Shown here one piece after another: positions 9,408 to 15,997 of a DNA stretch of 29,997 nucleotides. A model generated the notes under the pieces. That model was not told where the DNA came from. It worked only from the letters and a program-made list of their open reading frames with translations, and did no database searches. Where the stretch lies: the NCBI GenBank assembly GCA_046046245.1, contig JBJOKE010000005.1, forward strand, positions 1 through 29,997, in the 5' to 3' direction. Within the stretch, counting starts at the first letter, position 1, and each line of letters opens with the position of its first letter. This stretch comes from UBA4615 sp046046245 (GTDB lineage: Bacteria > Pseudomonadota > Gammaproteobacteria > Burkholderiales > Burkholderiaceae_E). Position numbers and translations under genes: made by a program.

Positions 9408-9742
9408 CGCCGACCGTGGGCACCGCGTGGATGCTGCTCGTCGTCGCCGGGCTGCTCGAGGTCGTCTGGGCGCTCGGGCTGAAGTACAGCGACGGGTTCA
9501 CGAAGCCGGTCCCGTCGGTGGTGGTGGTCGTGGGTGCGGCTGCGAGCTTCTGGCTGCTGTCGGTCGCGATGCGTGTGCTGCCCGCGGGCACCGCGTACGC
9601 GGTCTGGGTGGGCATCGGCGCGGCCGGAACCGCGCTGCTGGGGATGGTGCTGCTGGACGAGGCGGCGACGGTGGCGCGACTCGCGTGCATCGTGCTGATC
9701 GTGGCCGGCGTGCTGGGATTGAAGCTGGTGTCGGGTGACTGA
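9404..9742 (+). CDS. sugE: SMR-family exporter, SugE/Gdx type
   Basis: A 112-residue inner-membrane protein with four transmembrane helices, the standard size for small multidrug resistance transporters, which work as antiparallel dimers exchanging cations for protons. The central glutamate is E19 in AGLLEVVWALGLKYSDGFTK. This helix-1 and loop pattern, together with GTAYAVWVGIGAAGTALLG, matches the SugE/Gdx branch (guanidinium export) rather than the EmrE drug-export branch. The ATG lies inside the nitronate monooxygenase stop (ATGA overlap), so it depends on translation of that gene. A 39-bp gap leads to the next gene. No guanidine riboswitch is visible and the gene sits inside an operon, so control by guanidine seems unlikely. 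Real substrate may be another small organic cation. Confidence 0.9.
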   Translation: MTPTVGTAWMLLVVAGLLEVVWALGLKYSDGFTKPVPSVVVVVGAAASFWLLSVAMRVLPAGTAYAVWVGIGAAGTALLGMVLLDEAATVARLACIVLIVAGVLGLKLVSGD

Positions 9743-9781
9743 CGCACACGGGCGGCCGGGGGTCGCCGGGGAGTCGATGCG

Positions 9782-11248
9782 ATGACGATGCAATTGAAGG
9801 ACGGGTCGCTGCTGAAGGCCCAGGGCTGGATCGACGGCCAGTGGGTCGGCGCGGATTCGGGCGCCACCTTCGCGGTGACCGATCCCGCGACCGGGGCGAA
9901 GATCCTGGAGGTCGCGGATATGGGCGCGGCCGAGACGCGCCGAGCGATCGATGCGGCCGCGCGCGCGCTGCCCGCCTGGCGCGCGAAGACCGCCAAGGAG
10001 CGTGCCGCGGTCCTGCGGAAGTGGTTCGAGCTGATCATGGCGCACACCGACGATCTCGCGCTGCTGATGACGACCGAGCAGGGCAAGCCGCTCGGCGAGG
10101 CGCGCGGCGAGGTGGCCTACGGGGCGAGCTTCCTCGAGTGGTTCGCCGAGGAGGGCAAGCGCGTCTACGGCGACGTGATCCCCACGGTCGCGAACGATCG
10201 CCGGCTGCTGGTCATCAAGCAGCCGATCGGCGTGTGCGCGACGATCACGCCGTGGAACTTCCCGATCGCGATGATCACCCGCAAGGTCGGGCCGGCGCTG
10301 GCCGCCGGCTGCACGATCGTCGCGAAGCCCGCCGAGGCCACGCCGCTGTCGGCCCTCGCGCTGGCCGAGCTGGCGCACCGCGCGGGCGTGCCGGCGGGGG
10401 TGTTCAACGTCGTGACCGGCGACGCGCGGCACGCGCCGGAGATCGGCCTGGAGATGTGCACGAATCCGACGGTGAAGAAGGTGTCGTTCACCGGCTCCAC
10501 CGAGGTGGGCCGAATCCTGCTGCGGCAGTCGGCCGACACGGTGAAGAAGCTGTCGCTCGAGCTCGGCGGCAATGCGCCGTTCATCGTCTTCGACGACGCC
10601 GATGTCGATGCCGCGGTCGAGGGGGCGATCGCGTCGAAGTACCGCAACGCGGGGCAGACCTGCGTCTGCGCGAACCGGCTCTACGTCCAGGCCGGGGTCT
10701 ACGATGCGTTCGCCGCGAAGCTCGCGGAGAAGGTCGCGCAGTTCAAGGTGGGCGCGGGCACCGAGCCGGGCGTGACCATCGGGCCGCTGATCGAGCCGGC
10801 CGCGATCGAGAAGGTCAAGGAGCATGTCGCCGACGCGGTGGGCAAGGGCGCGAAGGTGGTGCTCGGCGGCAAGCCGCACGCGAAGGGCGGCCTGTTCTTC
10901 GAGCCGACCGTGATCACCGGCGTGACGCCCGCGATGAAGGTCGCGCGCGAGGAGACCTTCGGGCCGGTCGCGCCGCTGTTCCGCTTCGAGACCGAGGCCG
11001 ATGCGATCGCGATGGCGAACGACACCGAGTTCGGGCTGGCGGCGTACTTCTATTCGCGCGACATCGGCCGCGTGTTCCGCGTCGCCGAGGCGCTGGAGTC
11101 GGGCATGGTCTGCGTGAATTCGGGCCTGCTGTCGAACGAGGTCTCGCCCTTCGGCGGCGTCAAGCAGTCGGGCCTGGGGCGCGAGGGCTCGAAGTACGGG
11201 ATCGACGAGTACCTGGAGATCAAGTACCTGTGCCTCGCCGGGATCTGA
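9782..11248 (+). CDS. gabD: Succinate-semialdehyde dehydrogenase-like ALDH (GabD type)
   Basis: A 488-residue hydrolytic aldehyde dehydrogenase of the GabD group, which oxidises succinate semialdehyde (and often glutarate or other semialdehydes) to the acid with NAD(P)+. The oxyanion asparagine is in TPWNFPIAM, the NAD fold motif is SFTGSTEVGR, the general base is E260 in LSLELGGNAPF, and the catalytic cysteine is C294 in NAGQTCVCANR. The second cysteine two residues later is a common feature of GabD enzymes that can form a redox disulfide. ATG 9782 is preceded by GGGGAG; a second ATG at 9788 is possible. It is the fourth gene of the cluster, 39 bp after the SMR gene and 91 bp before the alcohol dehydrogenase. 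No GABA transaminase gene is adjacent, so its aldehyde may come from the neighbouring alcohol dehydrogenases. Confidence 0.9.
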   Translation: MTMQLKDGSLLKAQGWIDGQWVGADSGATFAVTDPATGAKILEVADMGAAETRRAIDAAARALPAWRAKTAKERAAVLRKWFELIMAHTDDLALLMTTEQGKPLGEARGEVAYGASFLEWFAEEGKRVYGDVIPTVANDRRLLVIKQPIGVCATITPWNFPIAMITRKVGPALAAGCTIVAKPAEATPLSALALAELAHRAGVPAGVFNVVTGDARHAPEIGLEMCTNPTVKKVSFTGSTEVGRILLRQSADTVKKLSLELGGNAPFIVFDDADVDAAVEGAIASKYRNAGQTCVCANRLYVQAGVYDAFAAKLAEKVAQFKVGAGTEPGVTIGPLIEPAAIEKVKEHVADAVGKGAKVVLGGKPHAKGGLFFEPTVITGVTPAMKVAREETFGPVAPLFRFETEADAIAMANDTEFGLAAYFYSRDIGRVFRVAEALESGMVCVNSGLLSNEVSPFGGVKQSGLGREGSKYGIDEYLEIKYLCLAGI

Positions 11249-11339
11249 CGGCGGGGATGTTCGCAACGCGCGGCGCGTGGGCGCAGGCCCGCGGCGTCGC
11301 TGTCGGCCCGCGCGGGCCGCGGATCGAGGAGAGACGAGG

Positions 11340-12470
11340 ATGAAGATGCGCGCCGCGGTGTTGCGGCAGATCGGCCTGCCGGCGCCCTATGCCGACAGCA
11401 AGCCGCTGTCGATCGAGGAGGTGGAGCTCGCGGCTCCCGGGCCGGGCGAGCTGCGGGTGAAGATCCACGCCGCCGGCCTGTGCCACTCCGACCTGTCGGC
11501 CATCAACGGCGATCGGCCGTGGCCGGTTCCGATCGTGCCGGGTCACGAGGCGGCCGCCGAAGTCGTGGAGGTCGGTGCAGGCGTGCTCGACGTGAAAGTG
11601 GGCGATCACGTCGTGCTGATCTTCCGGCCGTCCTGCGGCGCCTGCCCGGACTGTTCGGTCGGCCGTCCGGCGCTGTGCGGCCCGGGCGGGGAGTCGAATG
11701 CGACGGGCTCGCTGCTGGGCGGCTACAAGCGGCTCGGACTGGTGGGCGGCGGCGCGCTGAACCACCACCTCGGGTGCGCGGCCTTCGCCGAGTACGCCAC
11801 CGTGTCGCGTCGGTCGGTGGTGCCGATCGATCCCGAGCTGCCCTGGGAGCAGGCCGCCCTGTTCGGCTGCGCGGTGCTGACGGGCGCGGGTGCGGTGTTC
11901 AACACGGCGAAGATCGAGGCCGGATCGCGGACCGCGGTGGTGGGGCTGGGGGGCGTGGGGTTCTCGTCGCTGCTGGCGGCGGTGGCCGCCGGCGCGCGGG
12001 ACGTGGTGGCCGTCGACATGCTGCCGGCGAAGCTGGAGCTGGCGAAGGCGCTGGGTGCGACGGCGACCTTCGATGCGCGTGACCCGGACGTGATCGCGAA
12101 GGTGAAGGCCGCGACCGGGGGCGGCGTCGACTATGCGTTCGAGATGGCCGGGGCGGTGCCGGCACTGGAGCTCGCCTACCGGATCACGAAGCGGGGCGGC
12201 ACGACGGTGACCGCCGGCCTGCCCAATCCGGCGGCGAACTGGCCGCTGCAGGCGGTGTCGCTGATCGCCGAGGAGCGGACGCTGAAGGGCAGCTATGTGG
12301 GCTCATGCGTGCCCAGCCGGGACGTGCCGCGCTTCGTCGCGATGTTCAAGGGGGGCAAGCTGCCGGTCGACCGGATGCTGAGCGAGCGGATCCGGCTGGA
12401 CGAGATCAACCCGGCGCTCGACCGCCTGGCGCGCGGCGAGTCGATCCGCCAGGTCATCCTGATGCATTGA
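11340..12470 (+). CDS. Zinc-dependent alcohol dehydrogenase (MDR superfamily)
   Basis: A 376-residue medium-chain dehydrogenase expected to interconvert alcohol and aldehyde with NAD+. Catalytic zinc ligands are C48 (GLCHSD), H69 with E70 (PGHEAA) and C177 (FGCAVLTGAG). A structural zinc site is present as C99, C102, C105 and C113 (CGACPDCSVGRPALC). The Rossmann motif is GLGGVG (202-207). This layout is the class III/benzyl-alcohol dehydrogenase type. The ATG at 11340 follows GAGGAGAGACGAGG, a strong ribosome site, while the longer open frame has none. It is followed after 26 bp by the GMC dehydrogenase, so the two alcohol-oxidising enzymes are likely co-expressed. The alcohol substrate cannot be read from sequence. 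Confidence 0.9.
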   Translation: MKMRAAVLRQIGLPAPYADSKPLSIEEVELAAPGPGELRVKIHAAGLCHSDLSAINGDRPWPVPIVPGHEAAAEVVEVGAGVLDVKVGDHVVLIFRPSCGACPDCSVGRPALCGPGGESNATGSLLGGYKRLGLVGGGALNHHLGCAAFAEYATVSRRSVVPIDPELPWEQAALFGCAVLTGAGAVFNTAKIEAGSRTAVVGLGGVGFSSLLAAVAAGARDVVAVDMLPAKLELAKALGATATFDARDPDVIAKVKAATGGGVDYAFEMAGAVPALELAYRITKRGGTTVTAGLPNPAANWPLQAVSLIAEERTLKGSYVGSCVPSRDVPRFVAMFKGGKLPVDRMLSERIRLDEINPALDRLARGESIRQVILMH

Positions 12471-12496
12471 GCAGCGGCCGGGTAGAGGAGACGACG

Positions 12497-14194
12497 ATGG
12501 GTACCGATCAGACGGCCGTGGCCGAGTTCGACTACGTGATCGTGGGCGCCGGCACGGCCGGGTGCCTGCTGGCGAACCGGCTCTCGGCCGACCCGTCGAA
12601 GCGGGTGCTGCTGCTCGAGGCGGGCGGCAAGGACGACTGGATCTGGATCCACATCCCGGTCGGCTACCTGTACTGCATCGACAACCCTCGGACCGACTGG
12701 CGCTTCCGGACCGAGGCCGAGTCGGGGCTGAACGGGCGGACGCTGCTCTACCCGCGCGGGCGCACGCTCGGCGGCTGCTCGTCCATCAACGGGATGATCT
12801 ACATGCGCGGCCAGCGGGGCGACTACCGCCGCTGGGTCGAGGCCGGGAACCCCGGCTGGGACTGGGACGACGTGCTGCCGTACTTTCGCAAGCACGAGGA
12901 CTACCACGGGTTGGACGAGGGCGGGAGCGACCCGCTGCATGGGCACGGCGGCGAGTGGCGCGTCGAGCGGCCGCGGGTGTCGTGGGAGATCCTCGACGCG
13001 TTCCGCAAGGCGGCCGAGGAGGCGGGCATCCCGCCGACCGAGGACTTCAACCGCGGCGACAACGACGGCTGCGGGTACTTCGAGGTGAACCAGAAGCGGG
13101 GCGTGCGGTGGAACGCGTCGAAGGCATTCCTTCGCCCCGTGCTCGCACGGACGAACCTCGAGGTGTGGACCGACGCACAGGTGTCGAGGTTGCGGTTCGA
13201 GGGCCGGCGCGTGGTGGGCGTGGAGCTGGTACGCGGGTCGGCGGAGTCCGGGGCGCCGCAGTTCGTGAAGGCGAGGTCGGAGGTGGTGCTGTCCGCGGGT
13301 GCGATCGGATCGGTGTCGATCCTCGAGCACTCGGGTATCGGACCGGGGGAGCACCTGCGCTCGCTCGGGATCCCCGTCGTCCACGACGCGCCCGGCGTCG
13401 GCGGCAACCTGCAGGACCACCTGCAGCTGCGGCTGGCCTTCAAGGTTTCGGGCGTGCTGACGCTGAACCGTCAGGCCAACAGCCTGTTCGGCAAGGCCTG
13501 GATGGGCGTGCAGTACGGCCTGTGGCGGCGCGGCCCGTTGACCATGTCGCCGAGCCAGCTCGGGGCGTTCACCCGCAGCGACCCGTCGCTCGAGTATCCG
13601 GATCTGGAGTACCACGTGCAGCCGCTGTCGCTGGATCGGTTCGGCGAGCCGCTCCATCCGTTCCCGGCTTTCACCGCGTCGGTCTGCCAGCTTCGTCCGG
13701 CATCGCGGGGGACCGTTCATGTCGGCAGTGCGGACTGGCGGAAGGCGCCCGTCATCCGGCCGAACTACCTGAGCGATCCATACGATCAGGCGGTTGCGGC
13801 GAACGCGATTCGCGTGACGCGGCGGATCGTCGGCATGCCCGCGCTCGCGAAGTACCAGCCCGAGGAGTTCAAGCCGGGTAGCGCGTTCCAGAGCGAGGAG
13901 GAACTGGTCAAGGCGGCGGGCGAGATCGGGACGACCATTTTCCATCCGGTCGGCACCGCGAAGATGGGGCCAGACTCGGATCCCATGGCCGTGGTGGATG
14001 CGCGGTTGCGTGTGCGCGGCGTCGAAGGGCTTCGGGTCATCGACGCGTCCGTGATGCCGGCGATCACCTCAGGGAACACGAATTCGCCGACGCTGATGAT
14101 TGCCGAGCGGGGTGCGGAGATGATGCTCGAGGACGCAAAGGCTGTTTCACGTGGAACAGCGCGTCGGCACCAGGGGGCGCCGGTCACGGGTTGA
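12497..14194 (+). CDS. GMC flavoprotein alcohol dehydrogenase (choline dehydrogenase-like)
   Basis: A 565-residue FAD enzyme of the glucose-methanol-choline family, which oxidises primary alcohols and passes electrons to the respiratory chain. The N-terminal FAD fold is YVIVGAGTAG (17-22) with the ribose-binding E41 in LLLEAGG. The GMC signature is at PRGRTLGGCSSINGMIYMRG, written here as a continuous family block of exactly 20 residues. The active site has H483 in IFHPVGTAKMG and the N527/N529 pair in GNTNSPTLMIAERG. A ribosome site (GAGGAGACGACG) precedes ATG 12497. It is related to BetA and AlkJ but no betaine aldehyde dehydrogenase or betI is near, so choline is only one possible substrate. 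The last about 20 codons, after MIAERGAEMML, extend past the usual end and contain the first parS site (14143-14158). Confidence 0.9.
   Translation: MGTDQTAVAEFDYVIVGAGTAGCLLANRLSADPSKRVLLLEAGGKDDWIWIHIPVGYLYCIDNPRTDWRFRTEAESGLNGRTLLYPRGRTLGGCSSINGMIYMRGQRGDYRRWVEAGNPGWDWDDVLPYFRKHEDYHGLDEGGSDPLHGHGGEWRVERPRVSWEILDAFRKAAEEAGIPPTEDFNRGDNDGCGYFEVNQKRGVRWNASKAFLRPVLARTNLEVWTDAQVSRLRFEGRRVVGVELVRGSAESGAPQFVKARSEVVLSAGAIGSVSILEHSGIGPGEHLRSLGIPVVHDAPGVGGNLQDHLQLRLAFKVSGVLTLNRQANSLFGKAWMGVQYGLWRRGPLTMSPSQLGAFTRSDPSLEYPDLEYHVQPLSLDRFGEPLHPFPAFTASVCQLRPASRGTVHVGSADWRKAPVIRPNYLSDPYDQAVAANAIRVTRRIVGMPALAKYQPEEFKPGSAFQSEEELVKAAGEIGTTIFHPVGTAKMGPDSDPMAVVDARLRVRGVEGLRVIDASVMPAITSGNTNSPTLMIAERGAEMMLEDAKAVSRGTARRHQGAPVTG
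14143..14158. other. parS: parS site 1 (inside the 3' end of the GMC gene)
   Basis: TGTTTCACGTGGAACA matches the universal chromosomal parS consensus TGTTNCACGTGAAACA at all but one position, and with flanks forms GCTGTTTCACGTGGAACAGC, a 20-bp palindrome with one mismatched pair. It lies in the coding tail of the GMC dehydrogenase (codons Ala-Val-Ser-Arg-Gly-Thr). It should bind the ParB encoded at 19388. Confidence 0.9.
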
Positions 14195-14254
14195 GGCGGC
14201 GCGCGGGGGCAAGCACTCACCGGGCTGCGCGAGCGACCCGTCTGCGCGTCCTAC

Positions 14255-14270
14255 GGTTTCACGTGGAACA
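14255..14270. other. parS: parS site 2
   Basis: GGTTTCACGTGGAACA has the same TTTCACGTGGAACA core as site 1 and differs only at the first base. It lies 61 bp after the GMC stop codon and 96 bp beyond site 1, forming the left-hand pair of parS sites. Confidence 0.88.
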
Positions 14271-14288
14271 TCCGTCGTGGGCCCACAG

Positions 14289-14324
14289 AAGGGGGCTCGC
14301 GAGTCGGGCGATGCGCCCCCGCTT
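14289..14324 (+). terminator. Possible terminator hairpin after the catabolic cluster
   Basis: GGGGGC (14291-14296) pairs with GCCCCC (14315-14320), with partial extension of AAG against CTT across a bulge. The loop is about 18 bases and no U-run follows. It lies about 100 bp after the GMC stop and could end the cluster transcript before the centromere region. Weak. Confidence 0.3.
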
Positions 14325-14957
14325 GGCGTGTGCGGCGTGACGGGCGTGGTGCGGGCCAGCGGCAGCTGCGCCCGCCGTCGGGGTTGCCGTCGGCGCAACC
14401 GGCATCGCGAGCTCGGGGGTTCGCTTCATTCGAGTGTCCGTGCGGGGGCGGGAGTCCTCTCAGCGTGCTCGATTGCTGCCGACTTGCCTGGACCGACCGG
14501 TCGGCTGGCCTGCGCCTGCCGCTGTGCAGGGCCGGGCATCGGAGTCCGCTGGGCGTGTTGGCATGGACGGATCGGACCGTCCAGTACTCACGGCTTGCGC
14601 GAGGGACATCCGCCATCGTCATCGACCGGTCGGGAGGGAGCATATGCGCGGGCTCGGTTCAGCGGCGAGGTCGTCGCGGGCCGACGGGTCGCCGCGCCGC
14701 CAGAAGGCGGCAAGCGGGCCAGGTGCGGTTGCGGTCTTGAGTGTGGTCTCGGGGTGGTGGCGGGTCGATGCGTGGTGGTGCCGCAGTCTTGGCGCGTCGA
14801 CGTGAAGTGTCGTTGCGGTGTAGTCGTCTGTGCGTCGGCGCAGTTGGGGGGCGGATCGATGGGCTTCGGAGTGTCGTCCAGTCGGCGAGCTGCGTGGACT
14901 GGGGACATGTCCGGGGGTTGGGTTTTCGGCGGATTCGGGTGGGTCGGGGCCTCAGGG

Positions 14958-15347
14958 CTGTCGGGGGTGGCGGGGGCGTGTGGGCGTCGGGGGTGTCGTG
15001 GGCGTCGGGGGGGGCGGGGGTGTCGGGGGCGTCGGGGGCGTCGGAGGTGTCGGGGGCGTCGGGGGTATCGGGGGTGGCAGGGGCGCCAGGAGCGGCAGGG
15101 GCGCCAGGAGCGGCAGGGGCGGCAGGAGCGGCAGGGGCGGCAGGAGCGGCAGGGGCGCCAGGAGCGGCAGGGTCGGCAGGGTCGGCAGGGGCGCCAGGAG
15201 CGGCAGGGTCGGCAGGGGCGGCAGGTGCGGCAGTGGCGTCAGGGGCGTCAGGGGTGTCAGGGCGTCAGGGCGTCAGGGGCGGCAGGGGCGGCAGGGGCGG
15301 CAGGGGCGGCAGGTGCCGCAGGGGGGCAGGGGGTCAGGGGGCGTCGG
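14958..15347 (+). repeat. G-rich 9-bp tandem repeat array
   Basis: The core from 15020 to 15262 is 27 uninterrupted 9-bp units, first of type G(C/T)GTCGGGG, then alternating GCGGCAGGG, GCGGCAGGA and GCGCCAGGA, then GCGTCAGGG. Two 8-bp units (15263-15278) follow, then at least four more GCGGCAGGG-type units to about 15314. Both edges decay into irregular G-rich sequence. The top strand is almost free of T. The two 8-bp units break every reading frame, which argues against a repeat protein. It sits roughly midway between the two parS pairs. Confidence 0.9.
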
Positions 15348-15753
15348 CGCGCAGGCGTGTCCGGGGTGGTTGGGGGCACCAGCGCGAAGGGGCTGCCGGG
15401 GTGTCGCATGGGGTGCGGGCGTTGTAGCCGTCGCACGCGATGTTCGTGCTTGACGTCACCGCGTCCCGGAGCCGGTGCATTTGGGTGCGATAGCCCCGTC
15501 GCAACCAGCGAGGTTGTCGGGCGGCTTCCTCCCCGTGCCGGTGCACATCAGCCTTGCACCTGACGCTTGCGCGGGCCGACGGGCGGTGCCGTGCCGGCGA
15601 GCGCAGCAGCCGTGTCGTCTCGGTAGCGGTCGTTGGGGCAGCGTTGGTGCGGGCTGCGTGCCCTCAGCCATGTTGGTGGCGCAGGTCACATCGCACACTT
15701 CCTTTTCGATGCAGGCTTGTCGTGTTCGACGCTCGCGGGGTCGGCAGACCCTG

Positions 15754-15769
15754 TGTTTCACGTGGAACA
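15754..15769. other. parS: parS site 3
   Basis: TGTTTCACGTGGAACA is identical over 16 bp to site 1. It lies to the right of the 9-bp array, 229 bp before the mnmG start codon, and forms the right-hand pair with site 4. Confidence 0.9.
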
Positions 15770-15928
15770 TCGAGCGCCGGATCCGGCTGAGCCATGGGGT
15801 CGGAGCGCGTCGGACCTTCGGCCGAACGACAGGACGGACGAGGCCGACCTCTCAATTGCGCCGCAGCGTGCCGCTGCCTCCTGGCGGAGCCGCGCCGACC
15901 GAACCTTCCGTCTCGATCCGATGGCCGA

Positions 15929-15944
15929 TGTTTCACGTGGAACC
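15929..15944. other. parS: parS site 4, overlapping the mnmG promoter
   Basis: TGTTTCACGTGGAACC matches site 1 at 15 of 16 positions. It ends six bases before the TATAAT at 15950, so it covers the position of the -35 element of the probable mnmG promoter. Confidence 0.9.
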
Positions 15945-15955
15945 GCGCCTATAAT
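15929..15955 (+). promoter_or_regulatory. Probable mnmG-rsmG-parA-parB promoter
   Basis: A perfect sigma70 -10 element TATAAT is at 15950-15955, 42 bp before the mnmG ATG. No good TTGACA lies 16-18 bp upstream; that position is inside parS site 4 (closest match TGTTTC at 15929, 15-bp spacing). ParB bound there would be expected to compete with RNA polymerase, which suggests feedback on the parAB operon. Confidence 0.55.
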
Positions 15956-15997
15956 TCGCCTCCCGCTCGACGTCCCCTCTCACCGGCAGCACTCGTC

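Larger units (their letters stand above)
14195..15997. other. About 1.8 kb gene-free parS region upstream of mnmG
   Basis: No convincing gene lies between the GMC stop and the mnmG start. Long open frames exist because the DNA is GC-rich, but they lack recognisable domains and usual codon bias and run through the 9-bp repeat. The stretch holds three of the four parS sites (14255, 15754, 15929; the fourth is at 14143), the 9-bp array (14958-15347) and the mnmG promoter. The parts at about 14330-14950 and 15350-15750 show nothing I can name; I saw no DnaA-box cluster or AT-rich unwinding element. Confidence 0.7.

Noticed and set aside
13613..13618. CACGTG inside the GMC gene as a parS half-site
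   Set aside because: The flanks do not fit the parS consensus on either side.
14741..15427. Open frame with a collagen-like Gly-X-Y repeat (GAPGAAGAAG pattern) across the 9-bp array
   Set aside because: Two 8-bp units at 15263-15278 shift the frame so the repeat pattern is lost, third codon positions do not follow the strong GC bias of true genes here, and there is no ribosome site or exported-protein layout.
14151..15563. A 470-codon open frame covering most of the parS region
   Set aside because: It starts within parS 1, overlaps the GMC gene end, and has arginine/glycine-rich low-complexity content without any domain; typical chance frame in GC-rich DNA.
14195..15997. Replication origin next to mnmG
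   Set aside because: mnmG can be near oriC, but I found no cluster of TTATNCACA-type DnaA boxes, no AT-rich unwinding stretch and no dnaA or dnaN gene in the window.
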